Origin: Bacillus sp. N1-1 | GTDB lineage: Bacteria; Bacillota; Bacilli; Bacillales; Guptibacillaceae | NCBI RefSeq assembly: GCF_009818105.1 | Contig: NZ_CP046564.1 | Span: 124,001-188,000 of the forward strand | Direction of reading: 5' to 3' | DNA length: 64,000 bases | Shown here: positions 42,307-55,400 of the stretch, piece after piece | Layout of the letters: the number at the start of each line of letters is the position of its first letter | How positions within the stretch are numbered: position 1 is the stretch's first letter | Made by a program: the position numbers and the translations under genes | The notes under the pieces: model-generated | What the model saw: only the letters and a program-made list of their open reading frames with translations | Database searches by the model: none | Told to the model about the DNA's origin: nothing

Positions 42307-42531
42307 ATGATGGGCTTTTTAGTTAACTTTAAAGAAATGAAAGAAATAGAGTATTTGCTAAAGCGAGAAATGGAAGAGCTACTGTTGGATTTGGATAACA
42401 GTCGGATTGATGGTCTAATTAAAAGAGCGATGGAAGAACGTTATCAGCTTCTGTTAGGTATCTATAAAAGAACAGCTACACAAGCGGAAATAGCGAAGTA
42501 CGTGCGCATTTTGAAAAAAAGTTCAAATTAA
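42307..42531 (+). CDS. Small unrecognised protein upstream of rrn
   Basis: 74 residues, not recognised. It has a strong ribosome-binding site (GAAGGAG, 9 nt before the ATG) and codon use like its neighbours. The sequence is charged and predicted helical: residues 7-40 contain MKEIEYLLKREMEELLLDL and 47-70 YQLLLGIYKRTATQAEIAKY, without signal peptide or membrane segment. The ATG at 42310 is an alternative start. It is divergent from pdaB and ends 247 bp before 16S rRNA. Confidence 0.65.
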   Translation: MMGFLVNFKEMKEIEYLLKREMEELLLDLDNSRIDGLIKRAMEERYQLLLGIYKRTATQAEIAKYVRILKKSSN

Positions 42532-42544
42532 TTTAAATTACCTC

Positions 42545-42573
42545 TTGTCAAATAGAGAAACTACCTGTATATT
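42545..42573 (+). promoter_or_regulatory. rrn promoter P1
   Basis: TTGTCA (42545-42550) and TATATT (42568-42573) at 17-bp spacing, followed by the second promoter about 84 bp downstream. Confidence 0.55.
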
Positions 42574-42628
42574 TATATAGGTCGCCGCAACAACGCGGTT
42601 GACACAATAAACAATTTCAAAAAAGTTG

Positions 42629-42657
42629 TTGACGCCAACTGAGTTAATGTGTTACAT
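42629..42657 (+). promoter_or_regulatory. rrn promoter P2
   Basis: TTGACG (42629-42634) and TTACAT (42652-42657) at 17-bp spacing, about 120 bp before mature 16S rRNA. Tandem rrn promoters are usual in Bacillus. A lone TTGACA at 42599 has no matching -10. Confidence 0.55.
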
Positions 42658-42695
42658 TAATAAAGTCGCTGAAAACGACATTGAAAGAAACAAAT

Positions 42696-42729
42696 TGCTC
42701 TTTGAAAACTGAACGAAACGCCATGTAAG
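42696..42729 (+). promoter_or_regulatory. rrn leader boxA and left arm of 16S processing stem
   Basis: TGCTCTTTGAAAAC (42696-42709) is the boxA-type antitermination element bound by NusB-NusE. The next segment (42713-42729) is complementary, with one bulge, to 44369-44386 downstream of 16S, forming the stem cut by RNase III. Confidence 0.75.
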
Positions 42730-42778
42730 TAGTTGTTTCTACGGAAACATAAATTGTTTTAAAAGCTAGATTAAGCTT

Positions 42779-47498
<4,720 letters not shown>

Positions 47499-47558
47499 AA
47501 AACAAAAGTGATGTGAGCATGTCTCACTAAACTTAATATTATTGGAATACGTTGTGCG

Positions 47559-47579
47559 TGCTATCTAGTTTTCAAGGAA
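47559..47579 (+). other. Right arm of 23S processing stem
   Basis: Exact 21-base complement of 44465-44485, bringing the two ends of pre-23S together for RNase III cutting. Confidence 0.8.
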
Positions 47580-47668
47580 TAATATTTTTCTTGATCTTTA
47601 CAAAGAAATATAGTAAGATATATCTTGTCCTTGGTTAAACACTTTCTAGTGGATCAACCATTGATTAG

Positions 47669-47785
<117 letters not shown>

Positions 47786-47795
47786 TGACCAATAT

Positions 47796-47870
47796 TCCAC
47801 AGTAGCTCAGTGGTAGAGCAATCGGCTGTTAACCGATCGGTCGTAGGTTCGAATCCTACCTGTGGAGCCA
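47796..47870 (+). tRNA. tRNA-Asn (GTT)
   Basis: 75 nt cloverleaf. Acceptor TCCACAG / CTGTGGA, anticodon loop CTGTTAA with GTT, TTCGAATC T-loop, encoded CCA. Confidence 0.96.
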
Positions 47871-47874
47871 TTAT

Positions 47875-47950
<76 letters not shown>

Positions 47951-47956
47951 GGACAT

Positions 47957-48031
47957 GGCCCGTTGGTCAAGCGGTTAAGACACCGCCCTTTCACGGCGGT
48001 AACACGGGTTCGAATCCCGTACGGGTCACCA
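47957..48031 (+). tRNA. tRNA-Glu (TTC)
   Basis: 75 nt cloverleaf. Anticodon stem CCGCC/GGCGG, loop CTTTCAC with TTC; acceptor GGCCCGT / ACGGGTC with one G-U pair; encoded CCA. Confidence 0.95.
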
Positions 48032-48050
48032 ATATCAATTTTTACTCTGT

Positions 48051-48126
48051 GGAGGATTAGCTCAGCTGGGAGAGCATCTGCCTTACAAGCAGAGGGTCGG
48101 CGGTTCGAGCCCGTCATCCTCCACCA
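48051..48126 (+). tRNA. tRNA-Val (TAC)
   Basis: 76 nt cloverleaf. Anticodon stem TCTGC/GCAGA, loop CTTACAA with TAC; acceptor GGAGGAT / ATCCTCC; encoded CCA. Confidence 0.96.
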
Positions 48127-48142
48127 TTTTTCTTATAATAAT

Positions 48143-48196
48143 TAACTTACTTTCAGGAGTACTCGATAGAGTGCACTGTTTTTTATTTGTAAGTTA
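48143..48196 (+). other. Inverted repeat in the tRNA cluster spacer
   Basis: The 94-bp spacer between tRNA-Val and the second tRNA-Thr has TAACTTAC (48143-48150) facing GTAAGTTA (48189-48196). Inside is a weak 6-bp stem followed by TTTTTT. It may be a processing stem or a weak terminator; it is the only large gap in the tRNA cluster. Confidence 0.35.
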
Positions 48197-48220
48197 GATT
48201 GATTTTCTTCAATATTCTTT

Positions 48221-48296
<76 letters not shown>

Positions 48297-48311
48297 TTTT
48301 TTCTCACTTGT

Positions 48312-48396
48312 GGAGGGGTAGCGAAGTGGCTAAACGCGGCGGACTGTAAATCCGCTCCCTCAGGGTTCGGCGGTTCGAATCCGTCCCCCTCCACCA
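48312..48396 (+). tRNA. tRNA-Tyr (GTA)
   Basis: 85 nt class II tRNA with a long variable arm (CTCCCTCAGGGTTCGG region). Anticodon stem GCGGA/TCCGC, loop CTGTAAA with GTA; encoded CCA. Confidence 0.95.
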
Positions 48397-48400
48397 GTAA

Positions 48401-48476
48401 GAGCCATTAGCTCAGTTGGTAGAGCATCTGACTTTTAATCAGAGGGTCGAAGGTTCGAGTCCTTCATGGCTCACCA
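48401..48476 (+). tRNA. tRNA-Lys (TTT)
   Basis: 76 nt cloverleaf. Anticodon stem TCTGA/TCAGA, loop CTTTTAA with TTT; acceptor GAGCCAT / ATGGCTC; encoded CCA. Confidence 0.96.
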
Positions 48477-48479
48477 TAA

Positions 48480-48554
48480 GCGGAAGTAGTTCAGTGGTAG
48501 AACATCACCTTGCCAAGGTGGGGGTCGCGGGTTCGAATCCCGTCTTCCGCTCCA
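48480..48554 (+). tRNA. tRNA-Gly (GCC)
   Basis: 75 nt cloverleaf. Anticodon loop TTGCCAA with GCC; acceptor GCGGAAG / CTTCCGC; encoded CCA. Confidence 0.95.
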
Positions 48555-48564
48555 AACTTTATAT

Positions 48565-48638
48565 GCGGGTGTAGTTTAGTGGTAAAACCTCAGCCTTCCA
48601 AGCTGATGTCGTGGGTTCGATCCCCATCACCCGCTCCA
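48565..48638 (+). tRNA. tRNA-Gly (TCC)
   Basis: 74 nt cloverleaf. Anticodon stem TCAGC/GCTGA, loop CTTCCAA with TCC; acceptor GCGGGTG / CACCCGC; encoded CCA. Confidence 0.95.
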
Positions 48639-48641
48639 AAT

Positions 48642-48717
48642 GGGGCCTTAGCTCAGCTGGGAGAGCGCCTGCCTTGCACGCAGGAGGTCAGCGGTTCGAT
48701 CCCGCTAGGCTCCACCA
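48642..48717 (+). tRNA. tRNA-Ala (TGC)
   Basis: 76 nt cloverleaf. Anticodon stem CCTGC/GCAGG, loop CTTGCAC with TGC; encoded CCA. Last tRNA of the cluster. Confidence 0.95.
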
Positions 48718-48721
48718 ATTT

Positions 48722-48747
48722 CCTTAAACCATGTTTAGGGTTTTTTT
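48722..48747 (+). terminator. Terminator of the rrn-tRNA operon
   Basis: CCTTAAA (48722-48728) pairs with TTTAGGG (48734-48740, one G-U), 5-nt loop, then seven T. Confidence 0.75.
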
Positions 48748-48890
48748 ATGTTTAAAATACATCACATCCTCCATTTCGTTCTTTTCCAAACTCTCCTGAT
48801 ATCTCCAAGTTTATCTTTTACATTATCTCCTTAGAGTTTTTTATTCCTCCACTTATATTTATCCGTAAAAAGGTTCAATTTGCGTAATTG

Positions 48891-48908
48891 TATGAATATT
48901 TATTCGTG
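48891..48908 (+). promoter_or_regulatory. Candidate ArgR/AhrC box upstream of rocF
   Basis: The 18-bp near-palindrome TATGAATATTTATTCGTG resembles the ARG box (CATGAATAAAAATTCAAG type) bound by the arginine-responsive regulator AhrC/ArgR. It lies 13 bp before the -35 of the rocF promoter, where AhrC activates catabolic roc genes in B. subtilis. Confidence 0.5.
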
Positions 48909-48920
48909 TTTTATGTCCAG

Positions 48921-48950
48921 TTGAGTCATTTGTCGAGATCTGGGTAAAAT
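48921..48950 (+). promoter_or_regulatory. Candidate rocF promoter
   Basis: TTGAGT (48921-48926) and TAAAAT (48945-48950) at 18-bp spacing, about 34 bp before the rocF ATG. A weak sigma-A match that would suit activation by AhrC. No -24/-12 sigma-L motif was seen. Confidence 0.5.
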
Positions 48951-48983
48951 AGAGCTAGACTAGGATACGAGGAGGACTACATA

Positions 48984-49886
48984 ATGAATCATGAACTTTC
49001 AATTATCGGTGTACCAATGGATCTTGGCCAAATGAGACGCGGTGTCGATATGGGACCAAGTGCCATTCGATATGCAGGAATAGTCGAACGGTTAACAAAA
49101 TTGAATTATGATATTGAAGATCTTGGAGATATTGAAATTGGTAGACCAGAAAAGCGACCTGAGGATCAAGATCATCAGCTGAAGAACTTAAAAGAAGTGG
49201 CTGATGCTAGCGAGAAGCTTTCTAACGTTGTTAATGATGTCGTGAATCGAAAGCGTTTTCCGTTAGTGTTTGGGGGAGATCATAGTATCGCAATCGGAAC
49301 TCTTGCGGGAGTTGCGCGTAATTACGATAATTTAGGAGTTATCTGGTATGACGCACATGGAGATTTAAACAACTCAGAAACGTCACCATCTGGAAATATA
49401 CACGGTATGCCACTTGCTGTAAGTCTAGGAATTGGCGATGATTCTTTAACTGGAATTTCAGGATACTCTCCTAAGATTAAGCCTGAGAATATTGTGATTA
49501 TCGGCGCTCGTTCACTTGATGATGGAGAGCGAGAACTTATTAAAGAAAAGGGAATTAAAGTTTATACAATGCATGAAATTGATCGAATGGGTATGACAAA
49601 AGTAATGGAAGAAGCGATTGAGTATGTATCGAAGGGGACGGACGGGGTCCATTTAAGTCTTGATCTGGATGGACTTGATCCACACGATGCACCTGGAGTA
49701 GGAACGCCAGTGCTTGGAGGGATCAGCTATCGTGAGAGTCACCTTGCGATGGAAATGCTTGCAGAAGCAAATATTCTAACATCAGCTGAATTTGTTGAAG
49801 TGAACCCTATTTTGGATGAAAAAAATAAAACAGCTACAGTGGCTGTAGCATTAATGGGGTCTTTATTCGGAGAAAAATTAAAATAA
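48984..49886 (+). CDS. rocF: Arginase
   Basis: Hydrolyses arginine to ornithine and urea, first step of arginine use as nitrogen source. 300 residues. The binuclear manganese ligands His100, Asp123, His125, Asp127, Asp227 and Asp229 are all present (GGDHS, DAHGD, SLDLDGLDP). GAGGAGG precedes the ATG. It stands alone between the tRNA cluster and a Spo0E-like gene, without other roc genes. A candidate ARG box lies upstream. Confidence 0.96.
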   Translation: MNHELSIIGVPMDLGQMRRGVDMGPSAIRYAGIVERLTKLNYDIEDLGDIEIGRPEKRPEDQDHQLKNLKEVADASEKLSNVVNDVVNRKRFPLVFGGDHSIAIGTLAGVARNYDNLGVIWYDAHGDLNNSETSPSGNIHGMPLAVSLGIGDDSLTGISGYSPKIKPENIVIIGARSLDDGERELIKEKGIKVYTMHEIDRMGMTKVMEEAIEYVSKGTDGVHLSLDLDGLDPHDAPGVGTPVLGGISYRESHLAMEMLAEANILTSAEFVEVNPILDEKNKTATVAVALMGSLFGEKLK

Positions 49887-49890
49887 CATA

Positions 49891-49928
49891 AAAACGGCTG
49901 CTTTCTTCATTAGAAAGCAGCCGTTTTT
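49891..49928. terminator. Bidirectional terminator between rocF and the Spo0E-like gene
   Basis: AAAACGGCTGCTTTCT and AGAAAGCAGCCGTTTT form a long near-perfect stem with a run of T after it. The last codons of the minus-strand gene lie in the right arm. Confidence 0.9.
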
Positions 49929-50119
49929 TTATTTCGACGCTGATCGTATTCGTTTAAAAGATAATCAAGGTAAGTGCTAATTTCTATAATTTCAGTAGAG
50001 CTAAGCGGCTTGTTTCGTGCTAATAAATTCATTTTATTGCGTGAAGCTTCAATTTCTTTTAATAAAAGGTCTTTTTCCGATCCGATTTGAAAGCTTATCT
50101 TTCGATTCAACCTTTCCAT
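49910..50119 (-). CDS. Spo0E-family aspartyl-phosphate phosphatase
   Basis: Small helical phosphatase likely to remove phosphate from Spo0A and so delay sporulation. 69 residues; two helices, with the family signature region SSTEIIEISTYLDYLLNEY (S-x3-D pattern ISTYLD) near residues 40-58. ATG at 50119 is favoured because GAGAGGG lies at proper distance; a GTG at 50131 directly abuts that site. Its last six residues (KKTAAF) are encoded by the terminator stem. Which response regulator it acts on cannot be told. Confidence 0.8.
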   Translation of the reverse strand: MERLNRKISFQIGSEKDLLLKEIEASRNKMNLLARNKPLSSTEIIEISTYLDYLLNEYDQRRNKKTAAF

Positions 50120-50271
50120 GAGCCGAACCACCCTCTCAATAATTTATAGGCTTAATACCCAAATTGCTAAAAAGATAAACTGCTTTTCCTAGAAAATTAT
50201 GTATTTCCGTTATAAAGACCAATTCAAACGTGGTAGAATAGGAAAGGATAATATAATTTTTTTTGAAATAA

Positions 50272-50297
50272 TGAAACTTTGTTTTTCCTGATACGTA
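50272..50297 (+). promoter_or_regulatory. Sigma-W autoregulatory promoter
   Basis: TGAAAC (50272-50277) and CGTA (50294-50297) separated by 16 bp, the known sigma-W promoter pattern, 39 bp before sigW. It indicates that sigW-rsiW is transcribed by its own product. Confidence 0.88.
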
Positions 50298-50336
50298 ACT
50301 ATAATAGCCGCAGGAATCAGCGGGGGTTGAGAAAAT

Positions 50337-50900
50337 ATGGACGCGATAGTAAAGCGAATCGTACTAAAAGTAAGAAAAGGGGATCATAATGCATTTGGGG
50401 AGCTGGTAGAGCTCTATAAAGATCGAGTCTTTGCCCTTACTTATCGAATGCTAGGAAACAGGCAGGAGGCTGAGGATGTGGCTCAGGAGGCGTTTATTCG
50501 TGCATATACGAATATTGATCGCTATCAGATCGACCGGAAATTTTCTACCTGGTTATACCGGATCGCCACAAATTTATCGATTGATCGAATGCGTAAAAAG
50601 AAACCGGATTATTACCTTGATGCTGAAGTATCGGGTACAGAAGGGTTAACGATGTATTCTCAAATTTCGACAGATGAGCCGTTACCTGAAGAAGAAGTGG
50701 TATCTTTGGAAGCGCAAGAAGGGATCCATCAGGCGATTTTAAGCTTGCCAGCCAAATATCGAAGTGCTATAACTTTAAAGTATATCCAAGAACTATCGCT
50801 CAAGGAGATTAGTGAAATTCTCGATTTGCCAATAGGTACAGTCAAAACCCGTATTCATCGCGGGAGAGAAGCACTTAGAAAGAAACTTCGGGAGCAGTGA
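50337..50900 (+). CDS. sigW: ECF RNA polymerase sigma factor SigW
   Basis: Extracytoplasmic-function sigma factor for envelope stress such as antimicrobial peptides and alkaline shock. 187 residues: region 2 (FGELVELYKDRVFALTYRML and DVAQEAFIRAY) and region 4 helix-turn-helix (LSLKEISEILDLPIGTVKTRI). GCGGGGGTTG precedes the ATG. It sits with rsiW and behind a sigma-W promoter. Confidence 0.95.
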   Translation: MDAIVKRIVLKVRKGDHNAFGELVELYKDRVFALTYRMLGNRQEAEDVAQEAFIRAYTNIDRYQIDRKFSTWLYRIATNLSIDRMRKKKPDYYLDAEVSGTEGLTMYSQISTDEPLPEEEVVSLEAQEGIHQAILSLPAKYRSAITLKYIQELSLKEISEILDLPIGTVKTRIHRGREALRKKLREQ

Positions 50901-50916
50901 GAAAGGGGGAGGAGCT

Positions 50917-51549
50917 ATGAAATGCCCTGCAGAAATAATTGTGCTCATGCATGAAGTACTTGATGAAGAAGCTACGAATGAACAACGTCGCGAGCTATTT
51001 GATCACCTGCAAACATGTCATGATTGCAAAGAGCATTATGAAGAATTGAAAAAAACGGAATCGTTTCTCCTCAGCTCGCCTTCTATGAAGGCACCCGATG
51101 GTTTTACATCAAAGGTAATGGAGCAGCTACCTCAGGAAAAGCGTACTGTTTGGATGAAACGCTGGATGAAATCACATCCATTTGTAACTGCTGCTATCCT
51201 ATTCCTTGTTTTGATGGCAGGTTCCGTTTATTCATCGTGGACGAGTGAGGATCAATTGTCTGCTCTTTCTGGGAATTTAAGATTTGAGCAGGATACAAAT
51301 ACAGTTATTGTGCCTGAAGGTGAAGTGGTTGAGGGCGATTTAACAGTAAAAAATCGCAACCTTGAAATAGAAGGTCAAGTTAAAGGGGATGTCCTTGTCA
51401 TTAACGGAGAACAGTACATGGCGTCTGCAGGACAGGTAACAGGTGAGATTGAAGAAGTCGACCATATTCTAGACTGGACATGGTATCAAATTAAAAACCT
51501 CTTACAAGATGTGGGTAATCTTTTTTCTAGTGAAGAAGAAAAAAAGTAA
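50917..51549 (+). CDS. rsiW: Anti-sigma-W factor RsiW
   Basis: Membrane-bound anti-sigma factor that holds SigW until cut by PrsW and RasP. 210 residues. The zinc anti-sigma motif His30-x3-Cys34-x2-Cys37 is present, a single transmembrane helix covers about 88-107, and the extracytoplasmic part follows. AAAGGGGGAGG precedes the ATG, 16 bp after sigW. The stop codon is inside the terminator stem. Confidence 0.94.
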   Translation: MKCPAEIIVLMHEVLDEEATNEQRRELFDHLQTCHDCKEHYEELKKTESFLLSSPSMKAPDGFTSKVMEQLPQEKRTVWMKRWMKSHPFVTAAILFLVLMAGSVYSSWTSEDQLSALSGNLRFEQDTNTVIVPEGEVVEGDLTVKNRNLEIEGQVKGDVLVINGEQYMASAGQVTGEIEEVDHILDWTWYQIKNLLQDVGNLFSSEEEKK

Positions 51550-51577
51550 ATCGTCTAATAGGCGATTTACTTTTTTT
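51541..51577 (+). terminator. Terminator of sigW-rsiW
   Basis: AAAAAGTAAATCG (51541-51553) pairs exactly with CGATTTACTTTTT (51563-51575), followed by T. The left arm overlaps the rsiW stop. Confidence 0.85.
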
Positions 51578-51639
51578 ATGGAGTTGAGGTAATTCTTTTG
51601 ATCGTATATGGCATCCTTATTGAACGATCAATCAAGGAG

Positions 51640-51671
51640 AGCGATTTAGTGAGTGGGTAGTCGCTTTTTTT
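51640..51671 (+). terminator. Small T-run hairpin before cdaA
   Basis: AGCGAT (51640-51645) pairs with GTCGCT (51660-51665, one G-U pair), followed by seven T. The loop holds GTG-AGT-GGG-TAG preceded by AAGGAG, a possible three-codon leader. It may be a second terminator of the rsiW transcript. Confidence 0.45.
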
Positions 51672-51696
51672 GAAGTTGTCAAAAATATGATATAAT
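51668..51696 (+). promoter_or_regulatory. Candidate promoter of cdaA-cdaR-glmM
   Basis: A perfect TATAAT (51691-51696) preceded by TGA (extended -10). The -35 at 17 bp is poor (TTTTGA, 51668-51673), which extended -10 promoters tolerate. Confidence 0.6.
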
Positions 51697-51774
51697 TAAA
51701 AAGTTACAAATGTATTTTAGCGATGTATTTGAAGTGAACTTCAGGCTAAATACAATATGTTTGGAGGAAGAGCC

Positions 51775-52596
51775 GTGCTGCCTGTTGGAAATGTAAATGT
51801 ACTTGATTACATAACTGAGATTATTGATATTTTACTCGTTACGTATGTGATATATAAAATTATTATGCTTATTCGCGGCACGAAGGCTGTTCAGCTTCTA
51901 AAGGGAATAACCGTCATTATTGCAGCCTGGTTTTTAAGTAGCTTCTTCGAACTAAATACTTTGCATTGGATTTTGGAGCGAGTCGTGCTCTATGGACTTC
52001 TTGCCATTATTATTATTTTCCAACCAGAGCTTCGAAGGGCACTTGAACAATTAGGACGTGGTCGACTGTTTGCTCGTTCGGCAGTAGAAGAGGAAGAGAC
52101 GAATAAAATGGTTGAAGCGATCATTAAGTCATCATCCTACATGGCCAAGCGAAGAATCGGTGCTTTACTCTCAATTGAGCGTGAAACTGGACTGAACGAT
52201 TATGTAGAGACAGGGATTCCTATGAATGCTAAACTGACTTCGGAGCTTTTAATTAACATTTTTATTCCTAATACCCCTCTTCATGATGGCGCAGTGATTT
52301 TGAAAAAAGATGAAATTCTAGCTGCCGCCTGCTATTTGCCCTTATCAGAAAGCCCTTTTATTTCTAAGGAGCTTGGAACGAGGCATAGGGCAGCGCTTGG
52401 TATAAGTGAAGTTACAGATAGCTTAACACTTGTTGTTTCTGAAGAAACAGGTAGTATCTCCCTGACAAAGAATGGAGAGCTACATCGAAATTTATCAGAA
52501 GAGGCTTTGCGTGATCTGCTTAATGCAGAATTAAACCCGTCCGTATCAAAAACCGAGTCTTCCAACCGTTTCAGTAATTGGAGGGGGAAAAAGTAA
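51775..52596 (+). CDS. cdaA: Diadenylate cyclase CdaA
   Basis: Makes cyclic di-AMP, the essential second messenger for potassium and osmotic control. 273 residues: three N-terminal transmembrane helices (about 14-31, 42-58, 68-84) and a DAC domain with the DGA motif at 171-173 and RHR at 203-205. GTG at 51775 was chosen: GGAGG lies 8 nt upstream and the length matches Bacillus CdaA; the ATG at 51757 lacks a site. It overlaps cdaR by one base; CdaR and GlmM modulate its activity. Confidence 0.94.
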   Translation: MLPVGNVNVLDYITEIIDILLVTYVIYKIIMLIRGTKAVQLLKGITVIIAAWFLSSFFELNTLHWILERVVLYGLLAIIIIFQPELRRALEQLGRGRLFARSAVEEEETNKMVEAIIKSSSYMAKRRIGALLSIERETGLNDYVETGIPMNAKLTSELLINIFIPNTPLHDGAVILKKDEILAAACYLPLSESPFISKELGTRHRAALGISEVTDSLTLVVSEETGSISLTKNGELHRNLSEEALRDLLNAELNPSVSKTESSNRFSNWRGKK

Positions 52597-53834
52597 TGGA
52601 TAAATTATTGACGAGTAATTGGTTTGTCAAAATCATCTCTTTTCTTCTCGCTCTTATGCTTTACACGATTGTTGCTATGCCTGATGCCTCAACGTCAAAC
52701 ACGAATGATGTGCTTCAGCCTCAGACTGAATCAGAACGGATTCCAAACATGGAGCTCGAAGTACTTTATGATGAGGAGAACGTGGTCGTATCTGATTTAC
52801 CTGAAACCGTAGATGTTCTTGTTGAAGGTCGGACAGATGGCTTAATGCTATCAAAGCTAACAAACAAAGAAATTTATGTGGATTTACGAAACCTCACTCC
52901 AGGTCAGCATCTTGTGACAGTAAAGCATAGAGATTTTCCAGAAAACGTGGATGTGACGATTGATCCTGTTCGTGTGTCTGTCACGATCGAAGAGAAAAAA
53001 TCGAACACGTTCCAGGCTGGAATCAATTTATTGAAAGCAGAAGAGCTACCTGAGGGCTATTCGACAGAAGAACCAATTGTTTCTCCAAAAACCGTTACCG
53101 TCACTGGTGCTAGTTCCAAGCTTGAACAAGTTGCCTTCGTTAGAGGATACGTGAATATTAGCGGGGCAAAAGAAGAAGTGAACGAAAGAATTACACTAAA
53201 TGTGTACGATGCGAATATGGAAGAAATACAGGGGTTATCGATTGACCCTGCCGTAGTGGATGTAAAGGTACCAGTTACAGCCCCTTTTAAGAAGGTGCCA
53301 ATTAAGCTTGATCAAAAAGGCAAGCTTCCTGAAGGCACCAGCATCTCGTCGATTGAACTTGAGCCAAAAGAGGTATCTGTCTTTGGTCCAGAAGAGGAAC
53401 TTGGAAAGTTAGAATTTCTTGATGGTATTCCGCTAGATTTATCAGAAATTACGAAGGACACAACCATTGAACTTGATGTGCCGGTGCCCGATGGAATGAA
53501 GAAAGTAGATCCTGAGACAGTAAAAGCAAAGATTACAGTCGGTAAAGAGGAAGAAAAAGCATTTGAAGATGTACCGATTAAAGTTACCGGCATATCTGAA
53601 GGCCTAGCGGCGAATATTTCAGAACCGAAGCAAGGTTCAACGAATATGACACTTTACGGTGTATCGAGTGTGCTTGATACGATTCAGAATGGGGATTTTC
53701 AAGCTTATATTGATGCAAGCGGCCTATCTGAAGGAGAGCATGAACTTGAATTACAATGGAACGGACCATCTTATGTACGCTGGTCAGGTTCAGATAAAAA
53801 GGTTAAGCTCAAAATAGAGAATAGTTCGTCCTAA
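52596..53834 (+). CDS. cdaR: CdaA regulatory protein CdaR (YbbR domains)
   Basis: Membrane-anchored extracytoplasmic regulator of CdaA. 412 residues: one N-terminal transmembrane helix (about 12-29) and four YbbR repeats of about 80-90 residues, visible as recurring segments such as TVDVLVEGRTDGL, PKTVTVTGASSKL, PKEVSVFGPEEEL and SGLSEGEHELELQW. GGAGGGGG precedes the ATG, which shares a base with the cdaA stop. Confidence 0.93.
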   Translation: MDKLLTSNWFVKIISFLLALMLYTIVAMPDASTSNTNDVLQPQTESERIPNMELEVLYDEENVVVSDLPETVDVLVEGRTDGLMLSKLTNKEIYVDLRNLTPGQHLVTVKHRDFPENVDVTIDPVRVSVTIEEKKSNTFQAGINLLKAEELPEGYSTEEPIVSPKTVTVTGASSKLEQVAFVRGYVNISGAKEEVNERITLNVYDANMEEIQGLSIDPAVVDVKVPVTAPFKKVPIKLDQKGKLPEGTSISSIELEPKEVSVFGPEEELGKLEFLDGIPLDLSEITKDTTIELDVPVPDGMKKVDPETVKAKITVGKEEEKAFEDVPIKVTGISEGLAANISEPKQGSTNMTLYGVSSVLDTIQNGDFQAYIDASGLSEGEHELELQWNGPSYVRWSGSDKKVKLKIENSSS

Positions 53835-53874
53835 ATAATGGGAACTGCGTCATAATAAAGGAGAGAGTAAAACG

Positions 53875-55218
53875 ATGGGTAAATATTTTGGTACTGACGG
53901 TGTAAGAGGGATAGCGAATACAGAGCTTACCCCAGAACTTGCATTTAAATTAGGCCGTTTTGGTGGTCATGTTTTAACGAAAGATGCGGAAAAACCTAAA
54001 ATTCTAATTGGGCGCGATACGCGTATTTCAGGATACATGCTTGAAGGGGCTTTAGTTGCTGGTCTTCTTTCGATTGGAGCAGAAGTCATGCGTCTTGGTG
54101 TGATTTCAACACCTGGTGTTGCTCATTTAACGAAAGCACTTAGCGCACAAGCAGGTGTGATGATTTCTGCTTCTCATAATCCAGTTGGTGACAATGGGAT
54201 TAAATTTTTTGGGCCGGATGGATTTAAGTTATTGGATGCACAGGAAGCCGAAATCGAATCCCTTATTGATAGTGACGAAGATCATGTTCCACGTCCTACT
54301 GGTGCTGACCTCGGTATTGTAAGTGATTATTTCGAAGGTTGCCAGAAATACCTTCAATATTTGAAGCAAACAGTGGACGAAGATTTTTCAGGGCTTCATA
54401 TTGCGCTTGACTGTGCACACGGTGCTACATCATCTCTTGCAGCACACTTATTCGCTGATCTTGAAGCAGATATTTCGACGATCGGTACGAACCCAACAGG
54501 TACGAACATTAATGACGGTGTTGGATCGACCCATCCAGAAACGCTGGCTGAATTTGTGAAAGAAAAGAATGCCAACGTAGGCTTTGCTTTTGATGGTGAT
54601 GGTGATCGTCTTATCGCTGTTGATGAAAATGGTGACATTGTTGATGGCGACCAGATTATGTTCATCTGTGCTAAATTTATGAAAGATCAAAAACGTTTGC
54701 GTCATGATACGGTTGTTTCAACTGTTATGAGTAATCTTGGTTTCCATAAAGGGATGGAAGAATCAGGTGTGACGTCGCTGCAAACAAAAGTAGGCGATCG
54801 TTATGTAATGGAAGAAATGCGTAAAGAAGGCTACAACCTTGGGGGAGAGCAGTCTGGTCACATTATTTTCCTTGATCATATTACGACAGGTGATGGTATG
54901 CTGTCAGCGCTTCAGCTTGCTAACATTATGCAAGTAACAAACAAACCATTGTCGGAGCTTGCTGGGGAAATGAAAAAATACCCTCAATCTCTTGTGAATG
55001 TAAAGGTTACGGATAAAAACAAAGTTGATTCAAATGAGCGTATACAAGAAACGATTCAACAAGTCGAGAGCGACATGAATGGTGAAGGTCGCATTCTTGT
55101 ACGCCCATCTGGAACGGAGCCGCTTGTTCGCGTTATGGCAGAAGCTCCTACGAAAGAACTTTGTGATGAGTATGTCAATCGTGTTGTGTCCATGGTGAAA
55201 GAAGAACTTGGAGCGTAA
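53875..55218 (+). CDS. glmM: Phosphoglucosamine mutase GlmM
   Basis: Converts glucosamine-6-phosphate to glucosamine-1-phosphate for peptidoglycan precursors; also inhibits CdaA. 447 residues. The phosphorylated active-site Ser100 is in [13 protein letters not shown]; the metal loop DGDGDR gives Asp240, Asp242 and Asp244; the C-terminal phosphate loop [11 protein letters not shown] is present. AAAGGAGAG precedes the ATG. It lies between cdaR and glmS, the conserved Firmicute order. Confidence 0.96.
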   Translation: MGKYFGTDGVRGIANTELTPELAFKLGRFGGHVLTKDAEKPKILIGRDTRISGYMLEGALVAGLLSIGAEVMRLGVISTPGVAHLTKALSAQAGVMISASHNPVGDNGIKFFGPDGFKLLDAQEAEIESLIDSDEDHVPRPTGADLGIVSDYFEGCQKYLQYLKQTVDEDFSGLHIALDCAHGATSSLAAHLFADLEADISTIGTNPTGTNINDGVGSTHPETLAEFVKEKNANVGFAFDGDGDRLIAVDENGDIVDGDQIMFICAKFMKDQKRLRHDTVVSTVMSNLGFHKGMEESGVTSLQTKVGDRYVMEEMRKEGYNLGGEQSGHIIFLDHITTGDGMLSALQLANIMQVTNKPLSELAGEMKKYPQSLVNVKVTDKNKVDSNERIQETIQQVESDMNGEGRILVRPSGTEPLVRVMAEAPTKELCDEYVNRVVSMVKEELGA

Positions 55219-55247
55219 GCGACAAAAACTAAGATTTTGTACGAAAG

Positions 55248-55293
55248 GTATGCATGTGCAGCACAGAAAAAGCTGCATGTGCATACTTTTTTA
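55248..55293 (+). terminator. Terminator after glmM
   Basis: GTATGC...TGCAGC (55248-55262) pairs with GCTGCA...GCATAC (55272-55286), two 6-bp stems separated by a 3-nt internal loop, followed by TTTTTT. Confidence 0.8.
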
Positions 55294-55372
55294 TATAGAG
55301 AAATTTGTTTACTAAGATGAGGCAAACTAGAGCAAGTTAGGATAAGAGCGAATGGCTCTATGAAAAAAAGAA

Positions 55373-55400
55373 TTGACCATCTTTTTACAGTTGATATAAT
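55373..55400 (+). promoter_or_regulatory. glmS promoter
   Basis: TTGACC (55373-55378) and TATAAT (55395-55400) at 16-bp spacing with TGA just before the -10. It gives a glmS leader of about 290 nt containing the ribozyme. Confidence 0.8.
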
